This document shows, piece by piece, positions 1 to 5,647 of a stretch of 9,060 nucleotides of DNA. Each line of letters starts with the position of its first letter. Positions within the stretch are counted from its first letter, which is position 1. Position numbers and translations under genes: made by a program. This DNA is from Bacteriovoracaceae bacterium (lineage in GTDB: Bacteria; Bdellovibrionota; UBA1018), in contig JAHFAC010000056.1 of assembly GCA_023250755.1 (NCBI GenBank), positions 1-9,060 on the forward strand, in the 5' to 3' direction. The notes under the pieces were generated by a model. The model was not told where the DNA came from. It was given only the letters and a program-made list of their open reading frames with translations, and ran no database searches.

Positions 1-1
1 G

Positions 2-1219
2 ATGATGGTTTTTTCAGTGCTGAGGGTCTACCAATCTGGACGGATGCTGAGACGGACACATGAAGTTCACCTCCTTCTCAAAGCCCACGGAACGGCTCTT
101 TTGTTCTTTATTGCCCTGACTTATTTAGTCAGTGAATATAAGTATTCCCGTGGTGTCATGGTTTATTTTGGATTTCTGGGGGCCTTCTTTCTTGTGGCCT
201 TTAGGCTTGTTTTGAGGAATGCCCTCCGTGCGTTTCGGAGAAAGGGCTACAATCTGCGGTATGTTCTTGCGGTGGGAGAAGGCGTGGCCCTCGAAACTCT
301 CATGGCAAGGATCGAGAAATTTCCAGAGCTCGGCCTGCGAGTGGTTGGAGTCGTCACCCACGATTCTTCATCAAAGGATTGTGTAGCAGGAAAGCCAGTT
401 TTGGGGCATTTTGTAGACTTAGCGGCAATCGTGGGTAGAACACGTACGGATCAGGTCTTGATTGCTCTCCCTAAGAATCAGTATGGCGAGATGGATCGAA
501 TTCTCAAGATGCTCCATGATGAGACGGTCGATATTCAATTGGTTCCTGATGTGCACGAGTACGTGACGCTGGGTTGTGCCGTTGAGGATTTCGAAGGATT
601 TCCGATCGTCAATTTGAATGATTCTCCGCTGGAGGGATGGGGCGGGGTTGCCAAGAGATTCACTGATTTTGTTTTTTCTTTGATTTTGCTGGTCATCTTA
701 TTGCCATTTTTTTTGCTCATTGCCCTCTTGATTAAGATGAATTCGCGTGGGGGGGTGATCTACTGGCAGGAGCGAATGGGACTCGATGGCCGTAATTTTA
801 AAATGTTGAAGTTCCGGTCCATGAGGGTTGATGCAGAATTTTCAAGTGGTGCTGTTTGGGCCAAGCAGGGAGATGAACGACGAACAGCGATCGGGACATT
901 CCTCCGAATGACTAGTTTGGACGAGCTTCCTCAGCTCTGGAATGTTTTGAAAGGGGATATGTCACTGGTGGGTCCACGTCCGGAGAGACCCGTTTTCGTT
1001 CACCGCTTTCGACAAGAGATTCCACATTATATGCTCAGGCATAAGGTTAAAGCTGGAATGACAGGGTGGGCGCAAGTGAATGGTTGGCGCGGGGACACGG
1101 CTTTAGATCGTCGAATTGAGTTTGATCTTTATTATATACGCAATTGGTCTTACTTGCTGGATTGTAAGATTTTGGCAATGACTTTGTGGAAGGGATTCGT
1201 CAACAAGAATGCTTACTAA
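2..1219 (+). CDS. Undecaprenyl-phosphate sugar (glucose-type) phosphotransferase, 5'-partial
   Basis: This is a polyisoprenyl-phosphate hexose-1-phosphate transferase of the WcaJ/WbaP type. The family moves a sugar-1-phosphate from a UDP-sugar onto undecaprenyl phosphate at the inner membrane, starting an exopolysaccharide or O-antigen unit. Residue numbers count from the ATG at base 2. Two hydrophobic segments lie at about 30-45 and 52-72. A Rossmann-like CoA_binding_3 domain follows at about 85-195, then a membrane helix at about 220-243. The catalytic sugar-transferase domain runs to the end, with QERMG then KFRSM (256-274), the catalytic Asp-Glu pair in SLDELPQ (D307, E308), GPRPERP (324-330) and TGWAQVNGWRG (354-364). 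Relatives run about 460-475 residues with four N-terminal helices, so about 60 residues and two helices probably lie left of the window, and the ATG at base 2 is probably internal. The 3' end overlaps the next gene by 11 bp. The family is secure; the sugar (glucose or galactose) is not determined. Confidence 0.9.
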   Translation: MMVFSVLRVYQSGRMLRRTHEVHLLLKAHGTALLFFIALTYLVSEYKYSRGVMVYFGFLGAFFLVAFRLVLRNALRAFRRKGYNLRYVLAVGEGVALETLMARIEKFPELGLRVVGVVTHDSSSKDCVAGKPVLGHFVDLAAIVGRTRTDQVLIALPKNQYGEMDRILKMLHDETVDIQLVPDVHEYVTLGCAVEDFEGFPIVNLNDSPLEGWGGVAKRFTDFVFSLILLVILLPFFLLIALLIKMNSRGGVIYWQERMGLDGRNFKMLKFRSMRVDAEFSSGAVWAKQGDERRTAIGTFLRMTSLDELPQLWNVLKGDMSLVGPRPERPVFVHRFRQEIPHYMLRHKVKAGMTGWAQVNGWRGDTALDRRIEFDLYYIRNWSYLLDCKILAMTLWKGFVNKNAY

Positions 1220-2327
1220 GTTCATGCCAAAGAAGCTTGATTGGTATGTTTTAACTGAAGTGACCGCCCCCTTTTTGGGTGGGATTATTTTTTTCAATTT
1301 CGTGTTCTTAATGTTCCAGATTCTCCGTTTAGCAGATTTCTTTATTGTCCACGGCGTGTCCGGGTGGCTACTCACCAAGATGACGCTTTTGATGGTTTTG
1401 ACGTTTATGCCGATGGTTCTCCCGGTCGCCTTTCTGATTGGAGTGCTCATTGCATTTGGTCGTCTCTCTGCAGATAGCGAGTTGATTGCGTTAAAAGCGA
1501 GTGGGATCAGTATTTTGAGAATGGCGGCCCCGATCTTGGTTTTGGCGAGTGGAGTGGCTGCGCTTTCTCTTATTTTGAATTTAGAGTGGGTTCCGTTGGG
1601 AGATCATGCATTCAAGAATATTTTATTCCGAGTGAGTAATACCAAAATTGTTAGCTCGCTTAAGGAGGGAACCTTTAATACGGGATTCTTTGATCTTCTC
1701 ATCTTTACGGATAAATTTGATAGTCGGCACAACCGGCTCCATCGGGTTTTCATCTATGATGAGAGAGAGCCAAGTAATCCCGTGGCGATTGTTGCGCAAG
1801 AGGGTGAAATCGTTTCGGTAAAGCCTTCGAGTGATTTAGGCGCTGCCGCTGTTCTGAAGCTCTTTAATGGAAATATTCATAGGAATGAAGCTGCGGCGGA
1901 TTCTTATCAAAAGATTGATTTCGGAGAATACCGACTCTTTCTCAAAGTGGAGGAGGGGGTGGATACCGGCACGGTTAAGCCGAGAATGATTCCCTATCGG
2001 GATCTCATGAAATCAATAAATGAATTAACTCCAGGTTCTCTCTATCACCGCGAGTTTAGGGCAGAGCTCTGGCGCCGCTTTTCAGTTGCCTTGAGTCCGC
2101 TGATTTTTGTTTTTCTTGGGATTGGTTATGGAACCGTACGAACTCGAGCCGTTAAAGTGGGGGCCGCTTTAGTCGCGTTTGTGATCATTCTTTTGTATTG
2201 GGCCATCCAGGCAGCAGGTACTGTGCTTGCTTCAGATGGACGTTTAAATCCTGTTTTTGCAATGCTACTTCCTAATTTCATTTTAATTTTAATTGCAATT
2301 CGAGGCTTTATTTCCGCATTTTGGTAA
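1209..2327 (+). CDS. lptF: LptF/LptG-family lipopolysaccharide export permease
   Basis: This is an inner-membrane permease subunit of the Lpt system, which with LptB, LptC and a second permease extracts LPS and passes it across the periplasm. The 372 residues match the usual family length. Helices lie at about 17-40, 60-84 and 103-124. A soluble periplasmic beta-jellyroll region spans about 125-285, and three more helices lie at about 291-310, 315-338 and 347-366. The conserved segment after helix 2, GRLSADSELIALKASGIS (84-101), is characteristic. The wording of that segment favours LptF over LptG, but the split is not certain. The start overlaps the preceding transferase by 11 bp. A GGAAGGG sequence at 1188-1194 lies 14 bases upstream, rather far; an in-frame ATG at 1224 is an alternative start. 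The partner permease is not in the window. No convincing terminator follows. Confidence 0.88.
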   Translation: MLTKFMPKKLDWYVLTEVTAPFLGGIIFFNFVFLMFQILRLADFFIVHGVSGWLLTKMTLLMVLTFMPMVLPVAFLIGVLIAFGRLSADSELIALKASGISILRMAAPILVLASGVAALSLILNLEWVPLGDHAFKNILFRVSNTKIVSSLKEGTFNTGFFDLLIFTDKFDSRHNRLHRVFIYDEREPSNPVAIVAQEGEIVSVKPSSDLGAAAVLKLFNGNIHRNEAAADSYQKIDFGEYRLFLKVEEGVDTGTVKPRMIPYRDLMKSINELTPGSLYHREFRAELWRRFSVALSPLIFVFLGIGYGTVRTRAVKVGAALVAFVIILLYWAIQAAGTVLASDGRLNPVFAMLLPNFILILIAIRGFISAFW

Positions 2328-2354
2328 CACGAAGTGCCTCATTTTCCTTACCAG

Positions 2355-2373
2355 TCCTGACAAATTCCTGACA
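2355..2373 (+). repeat. Two TCCTGACA direct repeats in 11-bp phase
   Basis: The octamer TCCTGACA occurs at 2355-2362 and again at 2366-2373, so the starts are 11 bp apart, about one helical turn. This spacing would put two identical protein contacts on the same DNA face. It sits 44 bp before the first GGATAA element of the DnaA-box-like cluster. A related TCCTGACC occurs at 5602-5609 before lepA. No binding protein can be named. Confidence 0.4.
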
Positions 2374-2392
2374 GCATTATGAACAAAACCCC

Positions 2393-2407
2393 GCAGAGCC
2401 GCTCTGC
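2393..2407. repeat. GC-rich 7-bp inverted repeat; possible weak terminator for the - strand
   Basis: GCAGAGC (2393-2399) and GCTCTGC (2401-2407) are perfect inverted copies around one central base; as a hairpin this gives six pairs and a three-base loop. Read on the - strand, downstream of the rodZ-like gene, the stem is followed by GGGGTTTTG, so it could be a weak intrinsic terminator for the TPR-rodZ transcript. The short T run is separated from the stem by four G, which is poor. A dimeric protein site within the DnaA-box-like spacer is an alternative. Confidence 0.35.
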
Positions 2408-2526
2408 ACAAGGATTTGGGGATAACTTCTTAAATTTTACACGTAAAAAGCCAATATAAGGATAAATATGTATAAAATTCAACTGGTTATATTTGGTGGA
2501 TAAGTAGCAATATTGGTGTGGATAAC

Positions 2527-3570
2527 TTAGGGTGAGGCTGTGGGTATTGGAGAAGCGGCGCGATAAGGAGGGGGGACTTGAGTCGAGAGAGGCTTTTCGC
2601 CTGGAAAGGGTTCTTCAATAATTTTACTGAGTTCGAATGGAAAAAACAGAGTTGCATTTTTTTGGCGCATAGCAATATTTTTTTCTGTGTCCATGGCTTT
2701 GTAACCTCTGTTGTTGAGATTAAAAGACACAGATTTTGGATCAGAGACTTGAAAGCGGATAGTTTTTTTAGCTCTGAGGACTAAGATCCCTTCTTTGCGT
2801 ATTGGAAATTTCATAACAGGCTTTTCATCTACCTGGTATCGAACCCAAATATCGTCGAGAGCTTTGAAAAGTACCTTAAATCTGATTTCAGAAGGAGAGA
2901 GATTAGCGCCTGAATTGAGTTTGTCAGGTTTTGGGGTTGGGCTAAGTGGGGTTGACGGACTCAGTTGAGGAGACGGACTGGGTTGGGAGGAAGGGCTCGG
3001 TTGTACAGAGGGGCTCGGTTCTGGAGAAGGGCTCAACGTAGGCGAAGGAGAAGGAGAAGGAGCAGAAGTGGGACTTGCATTGATGGCTTGACTCAGGTTT
3101 TGTGACGCAACAGGCTGTGGAGAGTGAGCTGTTCTGAGCTTTTCTATTCGTGTAGGACGATGATGTCGGAACGAGGGTTTTAAAACAAAAATGAGAAGCC
3201 CACCCAAGAGGACAAAGCTTCCCATGAGAATCCAGAGAAAAGTCCGATTTTGTTCGCCCTCACGTTTTTCGAAAGCATAGCCGCTATGGCTCTTTGAGAG
3301 GTTGGGACGGCTTTGCGATTTTGATTCGATAAAGTCGGTATGATGGGTGAGGACTTCTTTCGAGTTCAAGCCGATGAATCGACAGTAGGCTGTAATAAAA
3401 CCACGAATAAATGGTTTAGCGGGGAGTTCGCTATACTGGTCCGCTTCAAGAAAATGAAGGATTCGTACGCTGATTTTTGTTGCTGAGGCTACCTGTTCGA
3501 TCGTGATTCCGCGCTTTTCACGTTCTTGTCTTAAAAAATCGCCTAAACTGTTATTTTGGTTAGCTGGCAT
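2527..3570 (-). CDS. rodZ: RodZ-like membrane HTH protein with Pro/Ser-rich linker
   Basis: This is a bitopic inner-membrane protein resembling RodZ, which links MreB filaments to the elongasome and helps set rod shape. Of its 347 residues, about 8-70 form a Xre-type HTH of the HTH_25 kind (LGDFLRQEREKRGITIEQVA, then RGFITAYCRFIGL). One transmembrane helix lies at about 110-130, basic residues follow, a low-complexity Pro/Ser linker covers about 166-215, and a C-terminal DUF4115-like beta domain covers about 229-300 (KALDDIWVRYQVDEKPV). The order cytoplasmic HTH, TM, periplasmic linker and DUF4115 is diagnostic for the family. In known RodZ the HTH binds MreB rather than DNA. The start is supported by AGGA four bases upstream of the ATG. 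It lies 20 bp after the TPR lipoprotein gene, so the two are probably co-transcribed. The tail after residue 315 is also proline-rich and of unknown role. Confidence 0.85.
   Translation of the reverse strand: MPANQNNSLGDFLRQEREKRGITIEQVASATKISVRILHFLEADQYSELPAKPFIRGFITAYCRFIGLNSKEVLTHHTDFIESKSQSRPNLSKSHSGYAFEKREGEQNRTFLWILMGSFVLLGGLLIFVLKPSFRHHRPTRIEKLRTAHSPQPVASQNLSQAINASPTSAPSPSPSPTLSPSPEPSPSVQPSPSSQPSPSPQLSPSTPLSPTPKPDKLNSGANLSPSEIRFKVLFKALDDIWVRYQVDEKPVMKFPIRKEGILVLRAKKTIRFQVSDPKSVSFNLNNRGYKAMDTEKNIAMRQKNATLFFPFELSKIIEEPFPGEKPLSTQVPPPYRAASPIPTASP
2926..3075 (-). repeat. Low-complexity Pro/Ser-coding repeat in rodZ
   Basis: About 50 codons are dominated by imperfect PS, SPSP and QPSPS units (residues ~166-215 of the RodZ-like protein). 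On the + strand this appears as G-rich repeats such as GAAGGA in tandem around 3045-3061 and reiterated GGGCTCGGTT-like units around 2994-3020. Such a linker is probably extended and spans periplasmic space. The tandem DNA units could change copy number by slippage without breaking frame when they change in multiples of three bases. Confidence 0.75.
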
Positions 3571-3590
3571 TGGGTCCTGTTAAGCAATGG

Positions 3591-4361
3591 CTAGGGAAGA
3601 TATTTTAATCTTTCCATAGCTTGTTCAGCTATTTTTGTATTTGGAAAACTTTGTTTAATATCGAGATATTTTTTTCTGGCGCGATCATATTCTTTATTCC
3701 TTTCGAACAGCATTCCAACAGCAAGGTGAGCGTCTCCGAATTTAGCGCAAAATTTCAGAGTGGCGTGTTCGTATTCTTGCAGGGACTTCTCCAGTGCCCC
3801 GTTTCTAAGCTGGATATGGCCCAAATAATAATGGGCAATGCAGGCAGAGGCGGGAGCTTCTTCGATTGCTCGTTCTAGGGTTGCTTTAGCTTTTCCGTAC
3901 TCACCTTTGCGATAAAAGAGGATTCCCAAATTAGTATTGGCTTTATAGGCGTCACGATAGAGTGGGTTGTTCGCGGCTTGCAGCAATGGGGGTTCCGCTT
4001 CTTCATAACGGCCGTCATCGAGAAGTAATTTTCCAAGAGTATTGTTGGCATCGGTAAAGCCTGGCGCCAGAGTTACGGCCCGTCGTGCTTCAGTGATCGC
4101 TGTTTTAAGATCATGCTTGGCAAAGTAGGCCAGAGCCTTAGAGTGATGGAGTTCAGGGAGAGAGGGATCAAGCTGCTCAGCCTGAGCGAGGTTTTGAAGA
4201 GCGCCAGTGGGATCTCCTTCGAGTAATGCGCCATTGGAGACATCAACCAAGAGGCGCGCGCGTTCTGTATTGGTGAGTTCTTTTTTCTGAGTAGAGCTAG
4301 TGGCACATGAGGTAAGGATTATTGTACTAGCAATGGTCATGATTAGTAGGATTTGTCGCAT
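3591..4361 (-). CDS. TPR-repeat lipoprotein (PilF/PilW/Tgl-like)
   Basis: This is a secreted lipoprotein built of tetratricopeptide repeats. The N-terminus is a lipoprotein signal: a basic start (MRQ), a hydrophobic core, and the lipobox LTSC with the lipidated Cys at residue 19. Ala at +2 suggests outer-membrane sorting by the usual rule. About six TPR units follow at roughly 34-67, 68-101, 102-135, 138-171, 174-207 and 208-241, with typical signatures such as GDPTGALQNLAQAEQLDP and KGEYGKAKATLERAIEEAP. The 256-residue length fits PilF/PilW/Tgl proteins, which assist type IV pilus secretin assembly. TPR lipoproteins are not specific, however, and no pilus gene is in the window. The start has a strong AGGAG eight bases upstream. 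It is the first gene of a unit with the rodZ-like gene, an order also seen as pilF-rodZ in gammaproteobacteria. Exact function remains uncertain. Confidence 0.85.
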   Translation of the reverse strand: MRQILLIMTIASTIILTSCATSSTQKKELTNTERARLLVDVSNGALLEGDPTGALQNLAQAEQLDPSLPELHHSKALAYFAKHDLKTAITEARRAVTLAPGFTDANNTLGKLLLDDGRYEEAEPPLLQAANNPLYRDAYKANTNLGILFYRKGEYGKAKATLERAIEEAPASACIAHYYLGHIQLRNGALEKSLQEYEHATLKFCAKFGDAHLAVGMLFERNKEYDRARKKYLDIKQSFPNTKIAEQAMERLKYLP

Positions 4362-4415
4362 AATGTTGGCTCCTAAGCTAAACTCCTGGTCTTTTAAGTT
4401 TCCATCTCACCTTAT

Positions 4416-4444
4416 AGCGTATGAGGCATTGAGGAGAGTGTCAA
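4416..4444 (-). promoter_or_regulatory. Sigma70-type promoter for the TPR lipoprotein-rodZ unit
   Basis: On the - strand a perfect -35 TTGACA (4439-4444) is followed after exactly 17 bases by TACGCT (4416-4421), which keeps the T, A and final T of the -10 consensus. Transcription would start near 4408-4410, giving a leader of roughly 48 bases with the AGGAG site. The -35 begins only a few bases past the stop codon of the upstream methyltransferase gene, so the TPR-rodZ pair can be expressed on its own. A TATAAG just downstream (4410-4415) would leave a 22-base spacer, too long for this -35. Confidence 0.55.
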
Positions 4445-4446
4445 AA

Positions 4447-5568
4447 CTAAAGAGGCCTAACCAACTTGGCCGCAGCTTCAACATGGGGAGTTTGCGGAAA
4501 AAAATCAAAAACAGCACTTTTTTCAAGACGCCATCCTCGATGGATCAACCGAGAGAGGTCCTTTGCCCAATGATCGGGATCACAGCCGACAGAAATGATT
4601 TCGGTGACACCAAGGGTTTCTAGAGCGTGAGCCATTTCTGAGAGTTGAGGACCCCATCCCTGTCGAGGTGGATCCAAAATGGCGGATCGTTGTTTTTTTA
4701 GAGTATTTGATTTTTGAAATTTGAGGAGCCAAGAAAGAACGCTAGCACGGTGAAAGAACAAATTTTGTGGGGTGCCTGGGAGTGGAGTTTCGGGAGTCGA
4801 AAGATCCACGCAATGGATGAGTTGCATTTTCTCAGCCAAAGGAGCGGAGAGATTTCCACTGCCTCCAAATAAATCCAAAAGTTCTCGATGGGGAGTGATC
4901 TGGTTGGATACCCAGGTCCGCAGCTTCTCATTTTGCTCTTCATTCACCTGTCGAAAACCAGCAGCGCCGTGAGGTGAGTTCCAGAATTTTTGAATTTTTC
5001 CTGAGGGCAAAACTTCGATTTCCACTTTATAGGGTCGAGGGAGTTTCGAACCCTCACTTTGTGTCTGACTCCAGGATTCATTGATTTCGGTTCGGGCGAT
5101 GGGGCAGCTGTTTGTGGGGATCAATTCATGACTTTGAGCCGCAAAAAAACCGATCTCATTTTGTAATCCACGCAGTTGCACACGGTTTCGGTAGTTCCAG
5201 GGGTGGGCTGAGGGATATTCACTCCAATCGGCAGGGGGCTCCACTTTCACTCTTTCTAGAGCATGTTTGACGCCACAGACTTTAGTTTTCCACTGAAGCG
5301 CATAGGGGATGTGTTGCCATTGGCACCCTCCACAGCGTCCAAAGACCGAGCAACGGGGACTGACTCTGTCTAGGGAGGGTTTGACTATCTTGACCACTTG
5401 GCCTTGGGCGTAGTTCTTATGCTCTTCGTGAATTTTGATTTTCACTTCGTCGCCTGGGGCTGTATAGGGGACAAAGACCACGCGTCCCGACTCTTCGCGC
5501 GCAATCCCAGCCCCACCGCGCGAGAGATCTGTGATTTTGATTGTGATTTCACTCATACTTAAATTCAC
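4447..5568 (-). CDS. TrmA/RlmD-family Fe-S RNA (uracil-C5) methyltransferase
   Basis: This is a SAM-dependent RNA m5U methyltransferase (23S rRNA U1939-type or a related target). A TRAM RNA-binding domain covers about 6-62. Cysteines C73, C79, C82 (CSVFGRCGGC) and C155 (NSCPIA) form the [4Fe-4S] pattern of RlmD-like enzymes. FRQVN (205-209) and LLDLFGGSGN (230-239) form the SAM site. DPPRQG (299-304) is motif IV, C329 in GCDP is the expected nucleophile, and FDFFPQTPHVE (354-364) carries the catalytic base E364. The nucleophile context differs from the usual SCNP. At 373 residues it is shorter than typical RlmD (~430), so the target nucleotide is uncertain. The first codon is GTG with AGGGA upstream; an in-frame ATG at 5556 (four codons later) also has a purine-rich stretch before it and is an alternative start. 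It is divergent from lepA across about 70 bp. Confidence 0.88.
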   Translation of the reverse strand: MNLSMSEITIKITDLSRGGAGIAREESGRVVFVPYTAPGDEVKIKIHEEHKNYAQGQVVKIVKPSLDRVSPRCSVFGRCGGCQWQHIPYALQWKTKVCGVKHALERVKVEPPADWSEYPSAHPWNYRNRVQLRGLQNEIGFFAAQSHELIPTNSCPIARTEINESWSQTQSEGSKLPRPYKVEIEVLPSGKIQKFWNSPHGAAGFRQVNEEQNEKLRTWVSNQITPHRELLDLFGGSGNLSAPLAEKMQLIHCVDLSTPETPLPGTPQNLFFHRASVLSWLLKFQKSNTLKKQRSAILDPPRQGWGPQLSEMAHALETLGVTEIISVGCDPDHWAKDLSRLIHRGWRLEKSAVFDFFPQTPHVEAAAKLVRPL

Positions 5569-5570
5569 CT

Positions 5571-5601
5571 TTGACTTCCCTGCTCCCGGACAGGTAATAA
5601 T
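5571..5601 (+). promoter_or_regulatory. Candidate promoter for the lepA-lepB-pyrB operon
   Basis: TTGACT (5571-5576; five of six -35 bases) is followed by TAATAAT at 5595-5601. Read as TAATAA the spacer is 18 bases; read as AATAAT (5/6 to consensus) it is 19. Start of transcription would be near 5608, leaving a leader of about 30 bases with AAGGA before lepA. The spacer contains an imperfect inverted repeat (CCTG-C-TCC against GGACAGG, 5579-5594) that could be an operator, but nothing shows this. Confidence 0.4.
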
Positions 5602-5619
5602 TCCTGACCGAGTTGAACC

Positions 5620-5647
5620 ATTAGACCGGTTAAGGATCGATGTCCAA
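5620..5647 (-). promoter_or_regulatory. Weak candidate promoter for the RNA methyltransferase gene
   Basis: On the - strand TCTAAT (5620-5625; five of six -10 bases) lies 16 bases after a poor -35 TTGGAC (5642-5647) that overlaps the lepA start codon. It would start RNA near 5613, about 45 bases before the GTG. If real, it faces the lepA promoter with start points only a few bases apart, so two RNA polymerases could not occupy both at once. Confidence 0.3.

Larger units (their letters stand above)
2328..2526. other. Convergent intergenic spacer with DnaA-box cluster (oriC- or DARS-like)
   Basis: This gene-free spacer separates two converging genes. Four same-orientation nonamers end in GGATAA: TGGGGATAA (2417-2425), TAAGGATAA (2457-2465), GGTGGATAA (2495-2503) and TGTGGATAA (2517-2525). 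The last is an exact match to the classical DnaA box TTATCCACA on the - strand; the first and third differ from it at one base, the second at two. Between them lies an AT-rich stretch with only 13 G/C in 64 bases (2431-2494), as in a DNA unwinding element. Elsewhere in the window I found no other exact TTATNCACA. Known biology: DnaA boxes beside AT-rich DNA mark oriC, and box clusters also mark datA/DARS-type regulatory loci. No dnaA, dnaN, gidA or rpmH is nearby, and both flanking genes point toward the site. A regulatory DnaA-binding locus is therefore as likely as an origin. Confidence 0.4.

Noticed and set aside
707..714. T8 run in the transferase gene as a frameshift site
   Set aside because: The frame continues intact with all expected motifs on both sides; it simply encodes a Phe-rich membrane helix.
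1103..1450. Open frame of 115 codons on the - strand
   Set aside because: It is antisense across the transferase/permease junction, with a low-complexity, shadow-like translation.
2328..2346. CACGAAGTG followed by a few T as a terminator for the permease gene
   Set aside because: The stem is only three base pairs and the T run is short; it has no credible termination strength.
2578..2784. Open frame of 68 codons on the + strand
   Set aside because: It lies entirely antisense to the well-supported rodZ-like gene and shows no recognisable protein features.
2926..3075. Repeat region considered as a CRISPR array or tandem satellite
   Set aside because: Units are short, irregular, without spacers, and in frame as a Pro/Ser linker.
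3621..3878. Open frame of 85 codons on the + strand
   Set aside because: It is antisense to the TPR lipoprotein gene, whose repeat structure is clear; it is a shadow.
4300..4623. Open frame of 107 codons on the + strand spanning the TPR gene start
   Set aside because: It overlaps the start of the TPR gene, its promoter and the end of the methyltransferase gene antisense, and has no domain signal.
5620..5630. AACC/GGTT and ACCGGT inverted repeat before lepA as an operator
   Set aside because: Arms are only four bases with no second copy; it is not distinguishable from chance.
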